A DNA stretch of 64,000 nucleotides from Photobacterium aquimaris (lineage in GTDB: Bacteria > Pseudomonadota > Gammaproteobacteria > Enterobacterales > Vibrionaceae), in assembly GCF_002954455.1 (NCBI RefSeq), contig NZ_MSCC01000002.1, forward strand, positions 283,501 to 347,500. The letters are read 5' to 3'. The notes beneath the pieces were generated by a model, which saw only the letters and a list, made by a program, of their open reading frames with translations, was not told where the DNA came from and did no database searches. The position numbers and the translations under genes were made by a program. The stretch's first letter is position 1. The number at the start of each line of letters is the position of its first letter. This document shows, one piece after another, positions 17,243-25,582 of the stretch.

Positions 17243-18622
17243 ATGACAATAATCAAACAGCTTTCTTTAGCAGCAACCATCGCTGCATTATTTACCTCCA
17301 GTACAGTATTTGCTACACCTAGCAATGATGCAACGAACACTATGCCTAATAGTGATTACTTCGCGGCAACGCAATACAAAGAAGCTCAAGCGCCACTCAA
17401 TAGCTTCGGTGCTATCGATGTAAAAACCAGTATTCCAGAAAATATACAAGTGCCTTCTGCACCTGTAGAAGCTGGTGGTAATAATGGGATCCCTGAAACG
17501 CTGGTGCAAAAATGGACTCAGGCAGGAGTATTCTCGCCTCAAGTTGAAGCACGCGCTTTCATTTTAATGGATGCTAAAACCGGACAGATTATTGCCGCTA
17601 ACGATGCCAATATGCGTATGGCACCAGCCAGCACCACCAAGTTAATGCTAATGTACATTGTTGAGCAAAAACTGGCCGCCGGTGTAATTTCATTAGACTC
17701 AAAAGTACAAGTGCCAGAAGTCGCATGGCGCACAGGTGGTTCAAGAATGTTCTTAAAGCCTGGCTCTTTTGTTTCAGTGAAAGATCTTATCTCAGGTATG
17801 CTTGTTGAATCGGGCAATGATGCTGCTGTCACTTTGGCAAATTACATCGCGGGTTCTCAATCTTCATTCGTTTCGATGATGAACGCGACGGCTGTTAAGC
17901 TCGGTATGCACAATACCCACTTCACAACTGTCATGGGCTTGCCTGCGCCAGCACATTTCTCAACGGCTTATGATCTTGGGCTGCTCGGACAGCACATCAT
18001 GAATGACTACCCTCAATACTTTCATTTTTTCAGTCAAAAGTATTTTGAATATAATCATATTCGCCAACCCAATTTCAATCGCTTATTGTTCACTTACCAA
18101 TATGCGACAGGCATGAAAACAGGTAGCACAGAAGCTGCGGGATACTCATTGGTAAGCTCTGCTGAGATACCAAATAACCCAATGAAGTTGGTTGGTGTTG
18201 TTCTAGGTACAAAATCGCTGAATGATGTTGCCGCTCAAAGTAAAGCACTATTCAATTACGGCTTTCACTTCTTTAAGCAAGACACATTATATTCAGCAAA
18301 CAGCAAGCTTTCTGAACAAAAGGTTTGGGGAGGACAGCAAAATACGGTCTCTATAGGCCTTGATAAGTCATTAACCATGGTTCTTCCTTCTAGTGTTGAT
18401 GAGAAAGGTCTGGTAACTACGCTTCAAATTGAGCGTGATATCAAAGCCCCGGTTGATAAGGGTGAGAAATTAGGTGAAATGACCGTAACCTATAAAGATA
18501 AAGTTATTCAATCGAAGCCACTTGTCGCGCTCAACAGTGTTCAACAAGGCGGCTGGTTCACTCGAACTTGGGCAAGTATCTCACTATATTTTCATAACTT
18601 GCTAGCATCTTACGGTCTATAA
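17243..18622 (+). CDS. dacA: D-alanyl-D-alanine carboxypeptidase (PBP5/6, DacA-like)
   Basis: This is a periplasmic enzyme that removes the terminal D-Ala from peptidoglycan pentapeptides. A Sec signal ends in TVFA. An unusual linker of about 60 residues precedes the transpeptidase fold. The motifs are SxxK as STTK (about residue 129), SGN (about 190) and KTGS (about 291). The PBP5 C-terminal beta domain follows, with an amphipathic end suited to membrane attachment. At 459 aa it is longer than usual DacA (about 390-400), chiefly from the N-terminal linker. It is the only intact gene between the two dif-like sites, so it may be a mobile extra copy. Confidence 0.88.
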   Translation: MTIIKQLSLAATIAALFTSSTVFATPSNDATNTMPNSDYFAATQYKEAQAPLNSFGAIDVKTSIPENIQVPSAPVEAGGNNGIPETLVQKWTQAGVFSPQVEARAFILMDAKTGQIIAANDANMRMAPASTTKLMLMYIVEQKLAAGVISLDSKVQVPEVAWRTGGSRMFLKPGSFVSVKDLISGMLVESGNDAAVTLANYIAGSQSSFVSMMNATAVKLGMHNTHFTTVMGLPAPAHFSTAYDLGLLGQHIMNDYPQYFHFFSQKYFEYNHIRQPNFNRLLFTYQYATGMKTGSTEAAGYSLVSSAEIPNNPMKLVGVVLGTKSLNDVAAQSKALFNYGFHFFKQDTLYSANSKLSEQKVWGGQQNTVSIGLDKSLTMVLPSSVDEKGLVTTLQIERDIKAPVDKGEKLGEMTVTYKDKVIQSKPLVALNSVQQGGWFTRTWASISLYFHNLLASYGL

Positions 18623-18652
18623 GCGTTAAAACAATCGTAACAGCCATCGAAT

Positions 18653-18695
18653 AAAGCCAATACCCTTAGTTGAAAGTGAATAAGGTATTGGCTTT
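18653..18695 (+). terminator. Rho-independent terminator
   Basis: AAAGCCAATACC and GGTATTGGCTTT form a long stem 30 bp after the carboxypeptidase stop. The following T-run is weak (TTTCAT). Confidence 0.65.
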
Positions 18696-18723
18696 CATAC
18701 CATATCGACGAAATTAACCGCCA

Positions 18724-18751
18724 ACTTCGTATAACATCTGTTATATGAATT
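18724..18751 (+). repeat. XerC/XerD (dif)-like recombination site, copy 2
   Basis: The left arm is ACTTCGTATAA, the spacer CATCTG and the right arm TTATATGAATT, again 11-6-11. The arms resemble the plasmid dif (pdif) sites that bound mobile modules in Acinetobacter. It is a direct repeat of 16811-16838, 1,913 bp apart. Confidence 0.55.
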
Positions 18752-18847
18752 TAGCGAGTAAGTTCCATTTAGCAATGTCCGCTAGTGGCAAGCTCACCAG
18801 AAAGTGACTGAAGCAGAAAATGAAAGTTCGACTTTATGAAATAGTAA

Positions 18848-18880
18848 AAGGGCGCTGAAGTTAGCTTCAACGCCCTTTTT
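18848..18880. terminator. bidirectional Rho-independent terminator
   Basis: GGGCGCTGAAG and CTTCAACGCCC pair around a TTAG loop, with TTTTT on the plus strand and TTTTACTA on the minus strand. It probably ends the alcohol dehydrogenase transcript from the right. Confidence 0.75.
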
Positions 18881-18943
18881 GACAGATTAATTACCGATAG
18901 TCAGGGTAATTACATCCTTTCTTTAATATATTAACGTTAATGA
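18881..18943 (-). pseudogene. duplicated 3' end of the iron alcohol dehydrogenase gene
   Basis: Positions 18881-18915 are identical over 35 bp to 20594-20628, which holds the stop codon, last codons and downstream DNA of the Fe-alcohol dehydrogenase gene. Weaker similarity (CTTTAA then ATATTAAC) continues to about 18940. No start or body is left. In both places the repeat directly follows a terminator hairpin. It shows that a second adhB-like tail once lay here, or that the region was copied. Confidence 0.6.
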
Positions 18944-18974
18944 ACGCGCCGTTATTAACGCGAATATCTAATGA

Positions 18975-19991
18975 TTATTCGAAATCCATTACAATACGAC
19001 CGGTTACTTCGCCTTTTTCAAGCTCATCAAAAATAGTATTGATATCTTCTAGTTTTCTAACTTCAATGTTTGTTTTAATTTTACCTTGTGCTGCAAAATC
19101 AAGGCATTCCGCTAAATCTCGACGAGTACCAACAATTGAACCAACTAATGTAATCCCATTAATGACCGTATCAAAAATAGGAACTGGCATATCTTCTGGT
19201 GGTAAGCCGACTAATACGAGTGTTCCGCCTCTACGAATTGATGCATAAGCACTTTCAAAACCCGCTTTAGATACAGCTAAACAAATAGCAGCATGAACAC
19301 CAGTACCTAACAATTCTTTGATTTTAATTTCAGGAGTATCAATTTTAAAATCAATGAAATGTTTAGCGCCTAATCGTAATGACAATTCTTTTTTATTTTC
19401 GCCTGTATCGACAGCAATGACATTTAATCCCATCGCTATCGCATACTGTATAGCTAAGTGACCAAGACCACCAACACCAACAATAGCAACCCAATCACCT
19501 GGTTTTGTATTACTTACTTTTAACGCTTTATAAGATGTTACACCAGCACAAAATAATGGTGCAGCTTCAATAAAACCAAGTTCATCAGGTATTTTTACAA
19601 TATAACGGGCATCTGCTTTACAGTAATCAGCATAACCACCATCTACATGATACCCTGTATAAAGACAATCAGGGCAAAGTGTTTCTTTTCCTTCTAAACA
19701 GTAATCACAATAGCCACAAGCTGTGTATAAGAAAGGAACACCGACACGATCACCTACTTTTACGTGATCAACATTTGCACCTACTTCGGTAACAATACCA
19801 ACCCCTTCATGGCCAGGAATCAGAGGCATTTTAGGCTTAACAGGCCAGTCACCTTGGCAAGCGTGAATATCAGTATGACAAACACCACATGCTTTAATAT
19901 TTACTAATACATCATTGACACCAATTGATGGAATATTAATATCTTCAATTACGAGTTTCTTTTTAAAATCATGTGCAATAGCCGCTTTCAT
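18975..19991 (-). CDS. adhP: zinc-dependent alcohol dehydrogenase (AdhP-like)
   Basis: This is a 338-aa medium-chain dehydrogenase that oxidises alcohols or reduces aldehydes with NAD. The catalytic zinc site starts at CGVCHTDIH (about residues 35-43) and GHEG (about 59-62). The structural zinc site is [15 protein letters not shown] (about 92-106), with the usual four Cys. The Rossmann motif GVGGLGH lies near residues 172-178. AGGAC lies before the ATG. It is flanked by a tail copy of the Fe-alcohol dehydrogenase on one side and the complete gene on the other. Confidence 0.9.
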   Translation of the reverse strand: MKAAIAHDFKKKLVIEDINIPSIGVNDVLVNIKACGVCHTDIHACQGDWPVKPKMPLIPGHEGVGIVTEVGANVDHVKVGDRVGVPFLYTACGYCDYCLEGKETLCPDCLYTGYHVDGGYADYCKADARYIVKIPDELGFIEAAPLFCAGVTSYKALKVSNTKPGDWVAIVGVGGLGHLAIQYAIAMGLNVIAVDTGENKKELSLRLGAKHFIDFKIDTPEIKIKELLGTGVHAAICLAVSKAGFESAYASIRRGGTLVLVGLPPEDMPVPIFDTVINGITLVGSIVGTRRDLAECLDFAAQGKIKTNIEVRKLEDINTIFDELEKGEVTGRIVMDFE

Positions 19992-20559
19992 ATATAATGT
20001 CCTTTATTTTATACAAAATGGAAAATGAATAAATTATTGTCTGTTAAATAAAACTATTCTTTAAAAATCAGATGCTAAAAGATATTTAATGTGTTTATTA
20101 AGGTGAATGATTTTCTTTTAAAATGTGTAAATAATCATAATGCACTAAATTAAGTTTATTATTGGACGCTATACATATTATCGATACGATTGCATTTTTA
20201 GTTAAAGAAATAATAACGGGATTGTTAAAAATAAAGCTATATCTTATTTAAGAAGCTTATTCCTTAAAGTATTAACGATATGATTGACTTGATATAATCA
20301 TAATCTACCCTATTTTAGATAAAAACAATCACTTCAAATGCAATTAACTATTACAAAATAAATACGCTATCTAATGCATATTTTACTCTCTTTCAGTAAT
20401 ACTCATGATCTGTTTATCAAGAGGGGAGATAGTTAAGATATATTGATAATAAAGAGGGAAGCAGAGGCTAAAAAAACAAATGTGATAGCTGGTAACGTTA
20501 CGAATGGGATTTGTTTTATCAAAAAAGTGGAAAAAACAGCCAGCATTGAGTTCAAGGTA
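19992..20559. other. long A/T-rich intergenic region
   Basis: About 570 bp between the two alcohol dehydrogenase genes contain no open frame of note. It must hold the adhP promoter, but I cannot point to a convincing operator. Confidence 0.4.
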
Positions 20560-20587
20560 AAAAAAAAGCCGCTGATAAATCAGCGGC
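20560..20587 (-). terminator. Rho-independent terminator of the Fe-alcohol dehydrogenase gene
   Basis: GCCGCTGATAAATCAGCGGC is a perfect hairpin with a run of seven or more T on the minus strand, 36 bp after the stop codon at 20623. Confidence 0.85.
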
Positions 20588-20622
20588 CTTTTCGACAGAT
20601 TAATTACCGATAGTCAGGGTAA

Positions 20623-21774
20623 TTACATGCGAGCTTTAAAGATATTAACAATCTCAGCAAGGTTTGCTTGACGAGGGTTAGTTAAAGAACACGCATCATT
20701 TAGGGCATTTTGTGCCATGAATGCTAATTTATCTTCAGTAACACCCAGGTCAGCTAGACGTTGCTTAGTTCCTACCTTCTCAGATAGTGCATCAATCGCT
20801 TCAAGGGCTGCGTTAACTGCTTGCTCTTGAGTCATGCCTGATACATCAACACCCATTGCTTTTGCGATATCAACAAAACGCTCTGGTACTTGCTTAGCAT
20901 TGAAGCGTGATACTTCTGCCAATAGGATTGCGTTACATAAACCATGAGATAGGTTGTAAACACCACCTAATTGGTGTGCCATTGAGTGAACGTAACCGAG
21001 AGAAGCATTAGAGAATGCCATCCCTGCTAAGTACTCACCGTACTGCATTGCATCGCGTGCGGCGCGGTCTTCACCGTTATTCACTACTGCTTCTAAGTTG
21101 TTAACAATTAACTCAATCGCTTTGATTGCAGATGCATCAGTGATTGGCGTTGCTGCTGTTGAAACATAGGCTTCAACGGCGTGAGTTAATGCGTCCATAC
21201 CTGTTGTTGCCGTTAGGAACTTAGGCATTGCTACCATTAGCTCTGAATCGTTAACCGCAATAATAGGCGTGAAGTGCTTATCAACTACTGGGTATTTAGT
21301 TTCATCTTCTTGGTTAGTGATGATAGCAAATACGGTCATTTCTGATGCCGTACCTGCAGTTGTATTCACGGTTACCAATGGAAGTTGTGGTTTTTTCGAT
21401 AGGTGTACACCTTTTGAGTAATCACGAATATGACCACCGTTAGCAGCAACCAATGCGATACCTTTAGCTGTATCGTGAGATGAACCACCACCAAATGAAA
21501 TCACAAAATCTGCTTTGCTTTGTGCAAGAAGAGCTAGACCATCTTCGATGTTTTTCTCTGTTGGGTTTGGTTGAACACCATCGTAAATAACAAAATCTAA
21601 GTTATGGGTTTTTAGTTCATCTGTTAGCTTGCTAACCAGACCCACTTCAACCAATACACTATCAGTCACGATAAGTGCTTTTTTCAATTCTTTTGATGCT
21701 AGTTCAGCACCTAGAGATTGAATAGCGTTAGGACCCATTAAGGTTACAGGTGGCATGTAAAATACATTGCTCAT
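20623..21774 (-). CDS. adhB: iron-containing alcohol dehydrogenase (AdhB/YiaY type)
   Basis: This is a 383-aa group III alcohol dehydrogenase. The N-terminal half binds NAD(P) with FGGGSSHDTAKG (about residues 94-105). The metal-binding His cluster is in HSMAHQLGG and LSHG (about 259-274). The start at 21774 gives the usual MSNVFYMPP beginning and has GGAG 8 bases upstream; the frame is open to 21828 but without a better ribosome site. The probable role is ethanol/acetaldehyde interconversion. A perfect terminator follows, and its 3' end is partly duplicated at 18881. Confidence 0.92.
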   Translation of the reverse strand: MSNVFYMPPVTLMGPNAIQSLGAELASKELKKALIVTDSVLVEVGLVSKLTDELKTHNLDFVIYDGVQPNPTEKNIEDGLALLAQSKADFVISFGGGSSHDTAKGIALVAANGGHIRDYSKGVHLSKKPQLPLVTVNTTAGTASEMTVFAIITNQEDETKYPVVDKHFTPIIAVNDSELMVAMPKFLTATTGMDALTHAVEAYVSTAATPITDASAIKAIELIVNNLEAVVNNGEDRAARDAMQYGEYLAGMAFSNASLGYVHSMAHQLGGVYNLSHGLCNAILLAEVSRFNAKQVPERFVDIAKAMGVDVSGMTQEQAVNAALEAIDALSEKVGTKQRLADLGVTEDKLAFMAQNALNDACSLTNPRQANLAEIVNIFKARM

Positions 21775-22027
21775 AGTAAAACTCCGATAATTATTTATTA
21801 ATTTATAGTGACTTACCGCGTTAGCCATAAGTCTGAATCTGTTTGATTGCGCGTTTCAAAAACGAATAACGGCTGCTGTTATATCGAACTTAGTGGTTAT
21901 TGTTTGTGTCGATGCAGCCATTCTACATCTCGTGAATTTGGTAACAATAGAGGTAAAACCAAAACACTTTTACTTATAGGTAATAATTGTTTTTTAACTA
22001 AAGTAGGATCACGCTAGTGCTCTATTA

Positions 22028-22270
22028 TTATTTATCAGCCGCTGATAATAGTTTGTCATTAAAGCTCATGTGGCTGTTTTTGTTGGTTACCACAATCCCT
22101 GAATGTGATTTATCAGCAGTGCCGTTGACAGCGTAGTGGCTAGCAACAACTGCATTATTTGCTTGGTTATTGAAACTAACGTTACCTGTGAATGCGCCAT
22201 CACGTGCTGATGCAGTGTAAGAAGTGGCGATAATAGCGGTAGCGATAATTGCTTTAATAACTGTTTTCAT
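22028..22270 (-). CDS. small secreted protein, 80 aa (paralogue of 683-925)
   Basis: The signal peptide MKTVIKAIIATAIIATSYTASA is followed by a mature part of about 57 residues (GAFTGNVSF near its start, KLLSAADK at the end). It differs from the copy at 683-925 in only a handful of residues (D/N, Y/S, PN/KS). The leader upstream of both genes shares the block ending in CGTCTGCGTTTCGATGGA (plus strand, 22305-22326). I place the start at 22270 because the signal peptide begins there. The function is unknown. Confidence 0.7.
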   Translation of the reverse strand: MKTVIKAIIATAIIATSYTASARDGAFTGNVSFNNQANNAVVASHYAVNGTADKSHSGIVVTNKNSHMSFNDKLLSAADK

Positions 22271-22543
22271 GAGTTGTATAACCTTATCTTTATCATTGTT
22301 TGTCAACGCCGTCTGCGTTTCGATGGAGCCATATTAACAATTACCAAAAACAAAACAATATGCGATAAATGCAAAAGATTATTACCTTGTGGGAATAATT
22401 GATATTTTGGGGAGAGAGAGGAGCAGAGAGGTCGCTGTTGTGATTACGGGTAAATACATTATTAGGAAGTTAGATAATACAACGGCCGCAATGCGTGCGA
22501 CCGTTATCGATGAGGTAAGGGGATATGACGAGAGGTTAATGGA

Positions 22544-23566
22544 CTAAATCGGCTGATCCAATTTATCGTAACTGCGGATCTTATAATTAAGGATAGACAG
22601 TACCCAGCAGCCAATAAATATCGCAATCACACCAATACCGACCATTCCAAAGTGATCGGTCATAGTATTAATATTATCCCAAAACCAGCCTCTTAACTTT
22701 AAACTCGATGCAATAGCACTCAGTGCTTCTAAGCCGCCGATGATCAATGCCACAATCACTGAAATGCCAGTAATGGTCATATTATAATAGAGCTTGCGTG
22801 ATGGTTTTGAGAATGCCCATCCATAAGCTCCAACCATAACCAGATTATCAAGGGTATCGATTAACGACATACCGACGGTAAATAAAATCGGAAATATCAT
22901 GATTAACCAGATATTCATCCCTTGAGAAGCATTGGTTGCTGACAGTGCTAATAAGGTAATTTCACTCGCGGTATCAAAACCAAGTCCAAATAAAAAGCCA
23001 ATAAAATACATGTGCCAGCTTTTATTTATAAACTTAAATGAAAAGTGGAAAAGTTTATTTAATGGCCCGCTTAATTGAATGTCTAAATCAGCATCTGATG
23101 GGCGAATACCTTGTTTGTAGGCATTAAATTTTTTATAAACTGATAAGAAAATGCGTAGGTTGATATAGGCCATAATCAATAAAAATAAAATTGATACGCT
23201 GGTACCAATAATGCCGCCAATATCGCTAATAAAAGGAATTTTTGATTTAAAGGTGCCAACAGTTAATGCAATTGCTGCTGCGGCTAGCATTACTATGGTG
23301 GAATGACCTAATGAGAAAAATGTGCCGATTGTAATAGGTTTTTTACCTTGTTCCATCATTTTTCGAGTCGTGGTATCAATCGCAGCAATATGATCGGCAT
23401 CGACAGCATGGCGTAAACCAAGTGACCAGGCTAAGAGTGACATACCCAGCATTTCTGGGTGGTGATGAAAGGCTATTACCGCTGTTATCCAAACAGCTAT
23501 ATTGATCAAGATAAGGCTAGATACCAGCCATGTTGCATTTTTTTTGGTGTTATCGCTGATTTTCAT
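22544..23566 (-). CDS. nickel/cobalt permease, NiCoT (NixA/HoxN) family
   Basis: This is a 340-aa inner-membrane protein with about eight membrane segments. The family signature appears as LRHAVDADHIAAID (about residues 50-63), which carries the H-x4-D-H metal-binding core in the second helix. A second signature, LGFDTASEITLL, lies near residues 195-206. It imports Ni2+ or Co2+ by secondary transport. No nickel enzyme or NikR gene lies beside it in this window. The next feature upstream is a decayed tpx gene. Confidence 0.9.
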   Translation of the reverse strand: MKISDNTKKNATWLVSSLILINIAVWITAVIAFHHHPEMLGMSLLAWSLGLRHAVDADHIAAIDTTTRKMMEQGKKPITIGTFFSLGHSTIVMLAAAAIALTVGTFKSKIPFISDIGGIIGTSVSILFLLIMAYINLRIFLSVYKKFNAYKQGIRPSDADLDIQLSGPLNKLFHFSFKFINKSWHMYFIGFLFGLGFDTASEITLLALSATNASQGMNIWLIMIFPILFTVGMSLIDTLDNLVMVGAYGWAFSKPSRKLYYNMTITGISVIVALIIGGLEALSAIASSLKLRGWFWDNINTMTDHFGMVGIGVIAIFIGCWVLSILNYKIRSYDKLDQPI

Positions 23567-23860
23567 TAAATATAATATCTCTGTTTTTAATAATAGTTAT
23601 CATTCTCTTTATTTGACTGTGAGATTTAACTAAGTCTTAACGCTATTTTAATAAATAGTTTATTTTCAATTGGTTATATTTTTAAAATTTGACTTTAATT
23701 CCACTTTTTATCTGTGGTTTATTATTTCAGTATTATTATAAACATCCCTTGAGCGTATGTATTTAATTTTTGAGTATTGTTATCTATATAAAAGTAGACC
23801 ACTAGATTTAAGCTCTTTTATGGAATAATTAATTTTAAAATAATAAAAAAGGTGAATGTT

Positions 23861-24010
23861 ATGTCAGTAACTGTAGAAGGAAAGAAAGTCTAAATTTCTG
23901 GTGTATTTCCACTATCAGGATAACAAGCGCCAGCGTTTACACTTTGTGGTGTTGATAAAGGTGTATTTTATACCTAAAAAGACCATGATTATCGCTCTTG
24001 GAAATGTTAA
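23861..24010 (+). pseudogene. tpx: remnant of thiol peroxidase gene (5' part, in-frame stops)
   Basis: From ATG 23861 (preceded by AAAAAGGTGAATGTT) the translation begins MSVTVEGKKV, then stop, ISGVFPLSG, stop, QAPAFTLCGVDKGVF, as in the start of Tpx. Three TAA codons interrupt it; at least two sit where CAA or a similar codon is expected, so single C-to-T changes could explain them. Only about 45 codons survive; the active-site Cys region and the rest are gone. Confidence 0.7.
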
Positions 24011-24021
24011 TTTAAATTAAT

Positions 24022-24037
24022 ACGCAAACGATTGCCT
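24022..24037 (+). promoter_or_regulatory. PurR-type operator
   Basis: ACGCAAACGATTGCCT matches the PurR consensus ACGCAAACGTTTNCNT closely. It overlaps a possible -35 (TTGCCT) with TAAAAT 16 bp further down, about 210 bp before the permease start. It predicts repression by hypoxanthine/guanine-bound PurR. Confidence 0.65.
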
Positions 24038-24232
24038 TAGATTTTTTTTCAGGTAAAATCCCGCCATCTTATATTCTGCTTGGTTAATAATAACGCTTAA
24101 CATATACGCAATCTATTGAACAATAAGTGTTTATTGTTCTGATATGTTATTTATTGATATGAATTTTTTTATTCAGTATCAATTGAAATCAGCCGCAGTC
24201 TTACACAATAACTGCCTTCGTTAGTTTATTAA

Positions 24233-24244
24233 TTGGTATACCAA
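24233..24244. promoter_or_regulatory. perfect 12-bp palindrome just before the permease start codon
   Basis: TTGGTATACCAA ends 3 bp before the ATG at 24248, where a ribosome binding site would be expected. It resembles half-site pairs of GntR-family regulators and may act as operator or mRNA hairpin. The regulator is unknown. Confidence 0.4.
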
Positions 24245-24247
24245 CAC

Positions 24248-25582
24248 ATGATTAATATCGATGAAAAAATATCACTTCCTCGCTCGCTTTCTTTGGGGGC
24301 GCAACATGTTTTAGCGATGGATTTATATATTGTTCCAATTATTTTAGCGGGTTTATTATCACTGACGGTGTCTGATACATCGGCACTTATTCAAATGACA
24401 TTTGTCGTTGCAGGATTGGCGACCATTATTCAGTCGAGGTGTTTATTAAAACTACCTGTGATGCAAGGGCCGTCTTATATTCCGATTGGTGCTATTGCTG
24501 CTATTGGTCAAACCATGGGAATGGGGGCGGTGTATGGCGCGTTAATTCCGGTAGCTCTGTTGGTGGCACTATTAGGTAAGCCATTAAATTTATTTAGTAA
24601 AGCAGTTCGAAAATTAGTGCCACCGATTGTGGGCGGTACGGTGATCATTGTAGTGGGGATTTCATTACTACCTGTTGCGTTTAATGGTATTTACAGTGGT
24701 GATCGTCCAACTGAAAATATTGTGATTGCGTTGGTAAGCATGGTGTCACTATCAAGCTTTATTTTATTAGGTTGTTTGTTTAAGTCATTGCATTGGTTGC
24801 GATTAACCTCAGTGTTAAGTGCGATTGTATTAGGTACGTTGACTGCTTCTTTTTATGGCATGACAGATTTCTCATCGGTAACAACAGCGGCGTGGTTTAA
24901 ATTGCCGAGTTTATTGCCTTTTGGTGAGTTAACATTTGATCCCATTGCAATTTTGACGATGTTGTTTATCTCAATGATTGTGTTAGTTGAAACCACTGGC
25001 ACATGGTGTGCAGTGAGTGCGGTAACTGGGGTTGAGCTTAAAGATGAACGCTTAAATCGTGGTGCAACGGGTGAAGCGGTAGGGCATTTCTTTTGTGCTG
25101 CATTAGGCGGTAGCCCTGTTACGGGTTATTCAACCAATGCTGGTATTATTGCGGTAACAGGTGTTGCTTCACGCCATGCGATTATTGCAGGTGGCTTTAT
25201 TTTGTTATTGCTGGGGTTAATGCCTAAATTAACTAGTATTATTGCTTCGATTCCACATGCTGTTATTTCGGGTATTTTCGCCGTTATTTGTGTTGTTATT
25301 GCGATGAATGGCTTTCGTGTAATTCAGCACATCAACCTTAATGAACGTAATATGTTAGTGGTCGGTTTACCGATTATGTTGTCACTTGGCGCGGTGTTAA
25401 TGCCACGTGAATTAGTTTACGCCTTACCGGAATTAATTGGTTATTTAGTTAACTCAGGCATTGCGATTGGTGCTTTAGCTGCGGTGATCTTGAATTTCAT
25501 TTTGCCTAATGAAGATCACCCTGTTGCAACTGAAACCGTTACCCAAATAGAGAGTCAAACACACACAGAGAATAACGCATGA
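24248..25582 (+). CDS. NCS2-family purine permease (xanthine/guanine type)
   Basis: This is a 444-aa protein with about 12-14 membrane segments of the nucleobase:cation symporter 2 fold. GAQHVLAMD lies near residue 18, and the NCS2 signature region (VETTGTWCAVS, then GGSPVTGYSTNAGI) follows in the second half. The Glu in VETTG is a substrate-binding position in the family. I chose ATG 24248; the frame extends to a TTG at 24233 but that codon is part of a palindrome. The 4-bp overlap with guanine deaminase suggests that guanine is the substrate. Confidence 0.88.
   Translation: MINIDEKISLPRSLSLGAQHVLAMDLYIVPIILAGLLSLTVSDTSALIQMTFVVAGLATIIQSRCLLKLPVMQGPSYIPIGAIAAIGQTMGMGAVYGALIPVALLVALLGKPLNLFSKAVRKLVPPIVGGTVIIVVGISLLPVAFNGIYSGDRPTENIVIALVSMVSLSSFILLGCLFKSLHWLRLTSVLSAIVLGTLTASFYGMTDFSSVTTAAWFKLPSLLPFGELTFDPIAILTMLFISMIVLVETTGTWCAVSAVTGVELKDERLNRGATGEAVGHFFCAALGGSPVTGYSTNAGIIAVTGVASRHAIIAGGFILLLLGLMPKLTSIIASIPHAVISGIFAVICVVIAMNGFRVIQHINLNERNMLVVGLPIMLSLGAVLMPRELVYALPELIGYLVNSGIAIGALAAVILNFILPNEDHPVATETVTQIESQTHTENNA

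Noticed and set aside
16811..18751. loxP-like interpretation of the two palindromic sites
   Set aside because: The right copy shares AACTTCGTATA with loxP, but the arms and spacer fit the 11-6-11 dif form better and no Cre-type gene is near; the lox idea is kept only as an alternative.
24010..24247. Purine riboswitch before the NCS2 permease gene
   Set aside because: I could not find the conserved three-way junction core; a PurR-type box explains the purine link better.
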